NCBI GenBank assembly: GCA_963580455.1
Contig: OY756967.1
Coordinates: forward strand, 7,648,501 to 7,712,500
Source: Euonymus europaeus
Taxonomy: Eukaryota; Streptophyta; Magnoliopsida; Celastrales; Celastraceae
DNA length: 64,000 nt
Direction of reading: 5' to 3'
Position numbers and translations under genes: made by a program. Numbering within the stretch: position 1 is the stretch's first letter; every line of letters begins with the position of its first letter. The notes below the pieces were generated by a model. That model made no database searches. It saw nothing but the letters and a program-made list of their open reading frames with translations, and was not told where the DNA came from. Of the stretch, positions 1 to 9,112 are shown in pieces.

Positions 1-760
1 CTGAGTGTTATTCAAGTGTGTTTGTGGGGTTTGGTGGTTTGATTGGAAAATTCTGAAGGGAAAAGAAGGTTCATTTTGTCTGAATGAGTTGTGATTTGTG
101 ATTCTTAACTTTGTTTCAGATATAATTAAAGGGGGTTTAGTGTATTGGCAAAGATACGGCAGTGAAAGCTCAAGAAGTCTCTATAAGTAAAAGAGACTTT
201 TGTTGTTAATTAAGCTACTGGTGGATGAGAAAGGCAAAGGGAGAGAGTTCTCCTCTTCTACAATAATTATAGCATCAATATGGAGTCTCTAACTTAAATG
301 TGCTTTGAATTTGTGTTTGCCATTCATTGTTTCTCTCTTAGATGCAAATTCGCTCATTTGATTACAATTGCGTTTTTCAATGACTTAATTTGGTTCAGGT
401 TGATAATACTTCTTCATCATTGTCACTATCTTTAGTCACAGACTTTGAGCTTTGACATTTTATATTTTATAACTGATATGAATTTGCAGGGGAATGGCGA
501 CATCAATGAATTCAAAGGTTGAAATGTAGAGGTGGTTGTGGATAGCAGGTTCAATTTTAAGTCCAATTCTGCTTGATGGTTGATATTCTCCTGTGAATCA
601 AGGTGTGTTCCATTGACTTGAAATTTAGTTTCTCATTTTTTATTTTCCCAATCCAAATTGTCAAATCTAGATTCTAGAGCAGAGTTTGCAAGTTGAGTAT
701 GAATGTTAGTCATATGTATCGTATGCTTAATTAAAATGCTTTTAGCTTGAAATTTATTTG
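1..760. other. No recognisable gene
   Basis: AT-rich sequence without a coding region I recognise. There are splice-acceptor-like strings (for example the TTTGCAG ending near 489) but no supporting reading frame. It could be the end of a transcription unit lying to the left of the window. Confidence 0.4.
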
Positions 761-764
761 AGCA

Positions 765-982
765 TTTACTAAGTGGGTACCCGCGCGTTGTGGCGGGGCA
801 GCGGTTGTTATGTTTGAAAGCTCGAGAATTTTGGCATATCCTCTGCTTTTTCTCTTCATTTTTGGTGTTTTGTTCTGCATTATGGGATCTATATTTTTTC
901 AGTTGCGATCAGGTCTATTTATTTGTGTGCACATGTTCAAATAGAAAAAGACTCCCGCTCCAGAGCGAGGGTTACACGCTAG
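765..982 (+). mobile_element. Helitron-like nonautonomous remnant, 3' end
   Basis: A short stem (CCCGCT at 954-959 pairing with AGCG-GGG at 964-971, one bulge) is followed eight bases later by CTAG at 979-982 and then a T. A hairpin just inside a terminal CTRR before a T is the classic Helitron 3' end. The left part has CCCGCGCGTTG-type sequence (about 781-791) of the sort seen in many plant Helitrons. The 5' TC terminus is not clear, so the left limit is a guess. The end lies exactly where the similarity between the two foldback arms starts, suggesting insertion into that arm. No protein is encoded. Confidence 0.4.
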
Positions 983-2268
983 TTACTGTAAATACAACTT
1001 GAGTACACTTGCTAAAATGACCACTGCTATTAAATTGTTCTAAATTTGTATGTAGTTGCAAGTAGAAATTTGCACATTATCAACTAAGTAAACCAAACCT
1101 TTAAAAAGTGTAATATCAATCTCAACAACTAAACAAAGCCTTCAACTTGTTCAAGGATCAATTCCAAGTTCCTGCAGTTGATCTTTATATGTCTAACTTT
1201 AATCCAATGACCCATTTAAACCACTGCCCTCATGATCATCCACCACCTCTGTAACGAAAAATTAAGCACAATTTTCTAATAGTTCTTTAAGCCCCTAAAA
1301 AATAAAACGAGAGAATACAATTTCTATACATTTTGAAGAAATTATGAAATCAAATGATTACCTGGCAAAATAATTAGTGAAAGTCTTCCAAAGTTAGGTT
1401 ATTCAATGGAGAAATGCTTCAAAAACAAGACCACACCTGTTATTGTCGCCCTAATATCAGTTGAAGTTACATTGAGGGGGCTTGCAGCTAAATTTATATG
1501 CATGTTATTTGGATATAAACAATAGTGGTCATATAAGCATTTGAACATATTCATACATATCTTCAAATTTTTATAGAGATGTCGGCATAGACTATCCCTC
1601 TTGTAAACTATTTAATTAAAAGTTTATGCACTCAATTTTTGCAAGATTTCATGAAAATTAACATAATTTACACAAGTCAATTAAAAGTGAATAATATAAA
1701 AACAGTAATTATAATTATGTATATTCATCATTGTTTGGACATGGGTATTTACAAAAGTATTATTAGAAGATCTAGCTAGGTCTTTCATGTCTTCTTTGTC
1801 AACCATTTTTCCCCAGCAAAAAAAATTGGGACCAAAACCATAGCAGTGCTACCATAGCAGAGATCTATAAGGCAACCTAAGAGAAAATGGAGGAGGAGAT
1901 AGATGGATGGTTGAAGTGGGAATAAATGATGTAGGAGTAGGATGCCTACGACGTCCCCTAGCAGCCAAGTTTGGTCCCTTTACACCTACATGAATAGGCC
2001 TCTCGAGAAAAGTTGGATAAATGATAGACAGGGATTGAAAGTGAATGAAGCAAGTGTTGGAAGGGTAGGTAGGATGCAAGGGATAGTAGGGAGAGTGCGG
2101 GGGAGAATAGGGCGGGTGCGGGAGAGAGGTTGTGGGGCAAGCTACATGGTTGAGTGGGAAGGGGATGTACCTCTGGCAGCAACTTGTCTAGGCCTCCCAG
2201 GGGTAGGGGTAGGGTAGGGTTCCCAAGAGAACGTAGTTCATAAACATCCCCAACTCAAATCACTAAAT
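983..2268 (+). repeat. Left arm of long inverted repeat (foldback)
   Basis: This segment is the reverse complement, with moderate divergence, of 2303-5000 once the 1427-bp insertion in that arm is removed. Recognisable pairs include TACAACTTGAGTAC (left) with GTACTCAAGTTGCA (about 4977-4990), and CACTAAAT (2261-2268) with ATTTAGTG (2303-2310). The loop is only about 34 bases of A-rich DNA. The inner part has GGGGTAGGGGTAGGG tracts (about 2199-2218). No transposase gene is visible in either arm. It may be a foldback element or a head-to-head pair of a dispersed repeat, since a third partial copy occurs at 6930-7305. Confidence 0.85.
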
Positions 2269-3169
2269 GAAAACAAATAAAATATAAATAAAACAAAAAT
2301 TAATTTAGTGACTCGAGTTAGGGATGCTTATGAATTACGTTATATTGGGAACCCTCTAGGCAAGCTATTGTCAAAGGTACATCCCCTGTCACTATATCAC
2401 ATAGCGTGCCCTCACCCTCCCCTATGTCACTCTCCCTCGCACACTTCCCACTCTGCCCTACACTCTCCCTCCTCCTCCCACTCCTACTCCCTACTCTCCC
2501 CTCACCCTACCTACCCTTCACGCACTCGCCCCATTCACGTTCAACCCTTATCTATGATTTATCCAACTTTTCTCAAGATGTCTATTTGATCGGGTGTAAA
2601 AGGACCAATCTTAGCTACTAGGGGACATCATAGGCACCCTACATCTTCTATTTCCACTCCAACCATCCCTCCATCTCCTTTTAAATTTCCTTATAAATCT
2701 TCGCTCCTCCATGTGCTGGCCGGTGGCACTACTTTGGTTTTGATCCCTAATTTTTCTGCAGTGCAAAAAAATGTTGACAAAGAAGACATAGCTAGATCTT
2801 CTAGTAATGCTATTTTAACTACCCATGTCCAAATAATGATGAATAATCATGATAATGATTCCTATTACTATATTATTCATTTTTAATTTATTTGTGTAAA
2901 TTATGTTAATTTTCAGGAAAGCTTGCAAAACTTGAGTGAATAAATTTTTAATCAAATCATTTCCAAGAGAGATAGTCTACGCTGACATCATTAAAAAAAT
3001 TTGAAGATGTATATATGTTTCAATGCTTATATCACCACTACTGTTTCAGTCCAAATAGCATGCATATCGACTCAATTGCAACCACCCTCAATGTAATTGC
3101 AGCTGATATTGAGGTGGCAATAACAGGTGTAATCTTGTTTTTGAAGCATTTTTTCATTAAAGAATCTAA

Positions 3170-4596
3170 GGTGTTGTTTGGTTTGTCATTTTCAGCTTGT
3201 TTTGAGTTTTGAGTTTTCATGAAAACTCAAAATTTGTTTGGTTTTTCATTTTCCAAAATGTGTTTTTGAAAACAGGGTATAACTTATAAGAGAAAACTCA
3301 AAATGATTTTTTGACATTTTCGTGTTTTCACTCAAAACACGGAAAAGAATCAAAGCACGGAATGCGAGCTTCTTTCTGTCATTTATGAAACGCGACATCC
3401 TTCCTTCGTTCTTCACCTCTTTCTTCCACATCCACGCTTCTATGTCTCTGATTTCCCGAGATCCTCCTCTGTTGATGACAATCATTCACTGAAGCAACAG
3501 CAGTGACAACAACACCTGCAGGGTCTGCAGCAAAGCCAAAAGAGAGGTGCTTGGGGTCTTCTTTGTCAAGGAAAGATGATAACAATCACAATATTGTGGC
3601 AGAGGATGACGAATTTAGCCCCAATAGCCAAGCCACTGCCTCTTCTTCATCGTTTGAAAGAAAGTTTCAAGATCCAAATCTGTGGGTTGTGGTAGCCGGA
3701 GCTTCTCCGGTGACTTCTTTGAGAGAATCTCAACTGGGTTTGGTGATTGCACACTCAGAAGAGTTGAATCACAAAGAGAAGGCAAGCCTAAAGTCCCACC
3801 AGGACTGATGAAAGAGAGAGTCAAATGTGGTGGATTATTTAGTGGGTTTATTATTTAGGAGAAGGAACTGCATGTTTGACCAAATATTGAATATGATCTG
3901 TGGTGATTATAGTGAAGGTGATTATAGTGAAGATTAGCCAAAGTACCAGTTGGGTCTTTTATTTCAGTAAAAATAGAGTGTCATGGCAGCAATTGGGTGT
4001 CCTGGTCTTTAACAAAATTATGCATAGTCTCTATTCCTTTTCAAAATTGTAGGATATTTGTTATTTGTTTCTGCCTTTCGTACTCCTCTGGTAGTTCTTG
4101 TTCTGGTTGCATAGTGTCTATCTCAAGATCATCCAAGGAGGAAAAAGGAATTTTTGATTGTAGAGCATGGGCTTTTCCATTTCCAGTGCTGGAAGATTGC
4201 ATTAAATTAATTTATGAAACAAAAGAGCTTTCAAAAAGGTTGTTATTTTCCATCTATTTCTCGTGTATTCTTGATTGATTATTGAAAGTACTTACTTATT
4301 TAATGCAATAAGTAAATAAAGATAAATATTGCATCTTTAAAAATTTACTTATTTATTGTTCTTACTTATTTAATTATCGCATCTTTTAAAGTTTCAAAAC
4401 AAAGCTAAATATTGTTTATGACTCATATTAAAATGTATAATACAAATTCATAAAATAAATTATCATAAAACAAATTTTCAAAAGCTACAAACTAAACGCA
4501 TTTTTTAGTTTTCTTAAAACAGATCCTCAAAATAGAAAACTAAACATAACTCTAAAAACTAAAAATCGAAAACTGAAATACAAACGAAACACCCCC
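3170..4596 (+). mobile_element. PIF/Harbinger-like nonautonomous element, TAA target duplication
   Basis: The element starts GGTGTTGTTTGGTTTGTC and ends, read inward from the right, GGGGGTGTTTCGTTTGTA, giving imperfect terminal inverted repeats. TAA flanks both sides (3167-3169 and 4597-4599). The matching position in the other foldback arm lacks the element, which confirms insertion. The terminal sequence and TAA duplication fit the Tourist-like PIF/Harbinger group. No transposase is encoded. The interior holds a 101-codon frame (3503-3808) that I cannot identify. Confidence 0.75.
3503..3808 (+). CDS. Unrecognised 101-codon frame inside the Harbinger-like element
   Basis: An open frame of 101 codons, Ser/Lys/Glu-rich with no membrane segment, zinc-binding pattern or catalytic motif that I can see. 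It lies in the less AT-rich middle of the Harbinger-like element, so it could be a captured host fragment. The opposite strand is also open over much of the span, which weakens the coding case. I assign no function. Confidence 0.15.
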   Translation: MTTTPAGSAAKPKERCLGSSLSRKDDNNHNIVAEDDEFSPNSQATASSSSFERKFQDPNLWVVVAGASPVTSLRESQLGLVIAHSEELNHKEKASLKSHQD

Positions 4597-5000
4597 TAAC
4601 TTTCACTAACTATTTTGTCAGGTAATGATCTGATTTCAAAATTTCTACAAAATGTTTATGAATTGTATTCTCTCTTTCTATTTTTCAAGGGCTGAAAGAA
4701 CTAATAGAAAATTGTGCTTAATTTCTCATTACAGGGGTGGGGATGATCGTGAGAGCAGTGGTTTAAATCAGTTGTTGGATTTATGTTAAACGGACAAAGA
4801 TCAACAGCATGGACATGGAATTGATCCTTGAACAAGTTGAAGGTTTTGCTTTGTTGAGATTGATATTAAACTTTTCGTAGGTTTGATTTGCTTTTCTTTC
4901 TTGATAATGTACGAATTTCACTTCCAATAGCATACAAATTTAGAACAATTTAATAGTAATGGACATCTTAGCAACTGTACTCAAGTTGCATTTACAATAA

Positions 5001-6929
5001 TTGATAGTTTTTGTAGTTAACTTTCATAGTTGCTGTTATTTGAATAACATTATTGGCAACACTATTTTTGCAATGAATTTCGTCATCACCATTGGAAGTG
5101 CCAAAGCCAGTTCGTAATTTTGGATACATGTTATTATCATCCAGAATGTATCCAAACTTGTCTACTACCTCTAGAAATCCTGCAGGAAGAAAGTGGGGAA
5201 AAAGCCCTAACAAGATCAACAAATTAAGCCGGGACTACTTGATAAATTTACCTAGCTAATTATTGTCAAGACTAGTTGGTAAGTTGATGCGGGGCATAAG
5301 AAACAAATGCGTTCATACCTTCAGTTCTTCGCAGCACCCCAACACCAATGTTTTTCAAAACAACTGAAATCTTTTCAGAGTTGAGAAACTCTAAAAACCA
5401 TGTGCGAAGTGCATGTAAACTTTCTTGATGCACTTATATAAGAAATGATTTCGCCTATGCCAAGCATTGTAGATCCAAATTACAAAATATAAATATGCAT
5501 ATGCAAGCACTCTAATGGACTGATTAAAAGCTAGATAACAAACTCTGATATAGGACATAATGATGCATGAATAAGCTACCAGGGACAAACTAAATTTTTC
5601 GATTACTGTACCACTTCTGGGTCAAACTGCAATTTCCAGCTTCTGGTGAACTTGCTCAGATTGCTCAATTGTTTAAGCCCTTAATTTTCCATTTTAAGTT
5701 TGTAGGGACTTACGTGAACTTATTGTTTCAAGTGTTGAGGACAGTTTAGTTTTTTTTATAGTGTCTGTTGCCCGATATATGATTTGTTGTAGCTGCTAGC
5801 AGCCTCATTCTATTTTTTTTTATTGAAATACAACTTCAGAGCTTTGACTCAAAAGTAGGTATTCAATAGTAAATGAAACCAGAATGTTTGAAGTTACAAG
5901 AGAAATTTGCATAATAAAACAAGGAGCCATGACAGATCTAGAAGGTAAAATCTACAATCAAAGATTTATAATGACTGGCCACTGATAGGACCACTATTTG
6001 GGTTCCTAATGCCTCTTAATGAGGGTATTCTAGTACTTACTTTTGGACTCTATGCTTATTATAGTTAAAATTACCCTCATAGTTATTTCACTTTGGTTCT
6101 CCCCTGATGGTTACCTTTGAAACTACGCTCACTAAATGAGGATGGGATTGGCTTTCCTCTGCAAGCATTGTGAAAATAAACCACACTTTGAATACCAAAT
6201 CATTGGTTCTGCCATTCATTGAAACCATGTTCCCAAACCCTGAGCTAGCTATGCATGAACCATAGAAGTGGTGCTCGGTTTCCTAGAAAACATAATGATA
6301 ACTGAGAAGATGATATCTTTGTCGTTGCGGATGAATTAGTCCTCTATGTATTATTTATTGTACTTCACTTTTATGTAATTCTGAATACATTCTGAATTAT
6401 TTGATGTATAAGATTAGATTCAAGCATAATCGCATGTGAGCCCATCGTGTTGCGAGATTTTTTAATTTTTTTTAAGAATATTAAATGAAGCTTTTAAGGT
6501 TTAGTTTTATGATGCCTACTTGAATTATTTTTTCCAAAGAATTATATGATTTTGTGTTTGTTTTTTTCTTATTTATTCTTCTGTGCTTATAATACCTTGA
6601 TTGTGTAAGTTTTGTGTTGTTCTAGTCATATTTTGCATCCTGGCAGGGCAACATGTATTATGTACATGGGCTTTTTTTTATCTATTTAATGCATTTAAAG
6701 TAGGACTTTTAAGTCCATAAGCATCATTCTATTATTCCACCCTTTCCTTTTTCGCATAATCACCAATTTTTTATTTTTTCGTAGTGAAACAATGTACAAG
6801 TTGACAAACTTTAATAATGAAATAAAAAACTTTAAGGCTATTGAACGAGAGACCATTGTTGCCTTTTGTATTCTGGTTTTAAGGGATTCGAGGTCCAAAA
6901 GACATGGTAAGATGGGTTTATTTTGTTTT
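5001..6929. other. No clear gene; possible gene fragment on the minus strand
   Basis: Mostly AT-rich noncoding sequence. On the minus strand, 5222-4992 and about 5400-5310 read as short protein-like stretches (GFLEVVDKFGYILDDNN and SEKISVVLKNIGVGVLRRTE). They could be exons of an unidentified gene broken by the foldback, because the first runs into its boundary. I recognise neither. Confidence 0.3.
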
Positions 6930-7305
6930 AGAGATATAATAATTTAGGTAATTAATTTTTGTTTTGTTTTACATTTTATTTGTTTTCATTTAATGACTCG
7001 AGTTAGGGATGTTTATGAACTACGTTGTCTTAGGAACCCTACCCCTACCCCTACCCCTACCCCTACCCTAGGGGGCATAGGCAAGCTGTACATCCCCGGC
7101 CCATAATGTCACGCAGCCTGTCCGGCTGCCTGCCCCATACCATCCCCTCTCTCACTCTCCCCCGCACCCTACCTACCCTTCCCACACTCGCCTCATTCAC
7201 ATTCAACCCCTATCTATGACTTATCCTACTTTTCCTGAGAGGCCTATTCGCCGGAGTGTAAAGGAACCAAACTTGGCTACTAGGGAATGTCATAGGCACC
7301 ATATA
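6930..7305 (+). repeat. Third partial copy of the foldback repeat, with CCCCTA tract
   Basis: The sequence around 6983-7030 (ATTTAATGACTCGAGTTAGG and onward) matches the centre and inner part of the foldback at about 2250-2350, and similarity continues to the CTACTAGGGAATGTCATAGGCACC string near 7280-7303. It is a single copy in one orientation, so the family exists outside the palindrome. At 7037-7069 it has an expanded run of about five CCCCTA units, only two or three of which exist in the foldback. Confidence 0.75.
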
Positions 7306-7354
7306 TACTCACGAATTCATAACTCTCTTAAATAACAAGTACCAAAAAACTATA

Positions 7355-7574
7355 CCTATATATAAAGTTCGTGCACTGCTGCTTCCTTCCGGCGAGTCCC
7401 GGTCTTTCACCTCCGTATGCTCTCGCGACTACTATTCTTGTTCTCCGTAATCGCTCATCGCGCACCTATATATAATGTCCATGCATTGCTGCCTCCTCCT
7501 GGCGAGTCCCGGTCTTTCACCTCCGTATACTCTCGCGACTAGTGTTCCTCTTCTCCGTAATCACGCAACAACAA
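7355..7574 (+). repeat. Tandem duplication, two units of about 110 bp
   Basis: Units 7355-7464 and 7465-7574 both begin CCTATATATAA and share the string GGCGAGTCCCGGTCTTTCAC and most of what follows, with scattered substitutions. The segment is richer in GC than its surroundings. It precedes a short ATG frame at 7599-7814 that I cannot identify. Confidence 0.75.
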
Positions 7575-8284
7575 CGTTGTTCTTGATCGAAACTGGGTAT
7601 GCGAAACGACATTGTTCCTCTTGAACACATGATTCGACGTTCCTCACATGGACGTTTCACTGCTGCACCAACTCATCACCTCATAGACACCTTCATCGGC
7701 GTCATCCTCTTACGCCGCCTCAATGACGTCATGGCCTTTCCTAGTTTCCCAGGTTCATATATCTACTCTTTTTACCTGCCTTATCTCTCCACTCTGGGTG
7801 TAGCGATGAAATAGATTTGGGACTCCCTTCGAAGCACCTCCTCGAAATGGTCAAGTTGGTTTTTGGGTTCCACTTTCATTTATGGTCTATTGCTTTTAGA
7901 CTATGCTTTCAGACCTCCATTTGCCTCCCTGCATCCCAATCTCTGCCTTTTTGGGTTTGCTATTTTCATGCAATTGATGCGTGATTGGGGGATCTTGCTT
8001 TTTTCATGGGTATCTCAATCGATCGGTGACTAAAAATACCATCAATGACTGAGTTTATAGAACAACCACGGAAAGAAACACATGGATTTGACTCTCGATT
8101 TGTCGTATTTTTTGAGGTTATTCTCATGGCCTTTATTCATGCTGGTTCATTATTTTTCGTATTGCTTTTTTTCATTTTCAATTCCCTGATCTATATTGAC
8201 CTTAGATTCTTGTATTATGTGATGCTTTGTTCTGCAATGGCTGGACTTTATTCGTTTTGATTACTTTGAGTTTCATTGACCTTG
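7575..8284 (+). other. No recognisable gene; left flank of the copia-1 insertion
   Basis: A 71-codon frame (7599-7814) follows the tandem duplication and could be a first exon, but I recognise no family. The rest is T-rich and intron-like. The sequence resumes after the copia element at 13288. Confidence 0.25.
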
Positions 8285-8289
8285 GGTTT

Positions 8290-8491
8290 TATTAAGGATA
8301 TACACTGTATTGTATTTATTATTGTCATTACATAGGTGTCTTTGTTTCATTGGTTATTAGATAAGGTCTGGGCCATGTTCAGACATATATATATATTGAA
8401 AGCTGTACTGGTTAGTGATAAGCAAAATATTTGTATTCAATATACAAAAGATAACCTTTGCTCTTGCTATCTATTCTCCTGCTTTTTATCT
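8290..8491 (+). repeat. Left LTR of copia-1 (202 bp)
   Basis: Begins TATTAAGGATATAC (the expected initial TG is changed) and ends TTTTTATCT directly before the primer-binding site. The last about 50 bases match the right LTR at 13234-13282. Confidence 0.8.
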
Positions 8492-8502
8492 TGGCATCGG
8501 AG
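8492..8502 (+). promoter_or_regulatory. tRNA-Met-type primer-binding site of copia-1
   Basis: TGGCATCGGAG resembles the common plant TGGTATCAGAG primer site and starts immediately after the LTR. The same bases are also the reverse complement of the RNase H coding sequence at the inversion junction, so two functions overlap in this string. Confidence 0.65.
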
Positions 8503-9112
8503 AAACCAGTAAGACCAAGTACACAACTTGGTTTGAGATGAAGACCAAGAGTCCGAGTACCTTTAATGTATCTTAAGAGTCGTTTAACACCCTACCAATG
8601 ACTGTTAGTTGGAGAGCCCATAAATTGACTCAGTTGATTGACAGTGTAGGATATATCCGGCCGTGTGTGTGTCAAGTATTGGAGAGCACCTAAGGTCTTG
8701 CGATACAAAGTTGGATCAGCCATAAGATCGGTTGCATTGTTCACAAATTCTTTTCCAGCCACAGCTGGTGTGACACATGGTTTTGTAAGAGCCATCCCTG
8801 CCCGTTTAACAATTTCATCAATATATCTTGACTGCGTGAGATACATGCCTGAGGTGTCACGATGAACTTCAATGCCAAGAAAGTGATGCAAATTTCCCAA
8901 GTCCTTCAAGGCAAATAAGTTGTTAAGTTGTTAACAAAGACCTGCAATGCTTGAGAAGTGTTTCCAGTGACAATTATGTCATCCACATAAATGAGGGCAA
9001 GGATGACAACATGATCTTGTTGAAAGAAGAACAATGAGCAATCATTCTTAGAGTTCTTGAAACCCCAGTTGTGCAAAGTCATGCTGAGCTTCTCATACCA
9101 GGCTCGTGGGGC
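8494..9112 (-). pseudogene. copia-1 reverse transcriptase C-terminal part, broken
   Basis: Continues the polyprotein after a stop just past ALYGLK (end of the 9113-12079 frame). It holds the YVDD catalytic motif (in ALIYVDDIIVTG), then MKDLGNLHHFLGIEVH and the conserved LTHTRPDISY segment, and runs into the first RNase H residues before the inversion junction. Stop codons and at least one frame change (around 8910-8930) break it. Confidence 0.85.

Larger units (their letters stand above)
2303..5000 (-). repeat. Right arm of long inverted repeat, with insertion
   Basis: Partner of the 983-2268 arm. Without the inserted element (3170-4596) its length is close to that of the left arm. The uninterrupted left arm at about 1386-1435 is an empty-site reference for the insertion. 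Short open frames here on both strands mirror each other and are palindrome by-products, not genes. Confidence 0.85.

Noticed and set aside
1849..2621. Pro/Ser-rich frames on both strands
   Set aside because: They mirror each other because of the foldback and the C-rich tracts; no conserved domain.
7037..7069. Telomere-like repeat
   Set aside because: The unit is CCCCTA, not the plant telomere unit CCCTAAA, and the tract is short and inside a dispersed repeat.
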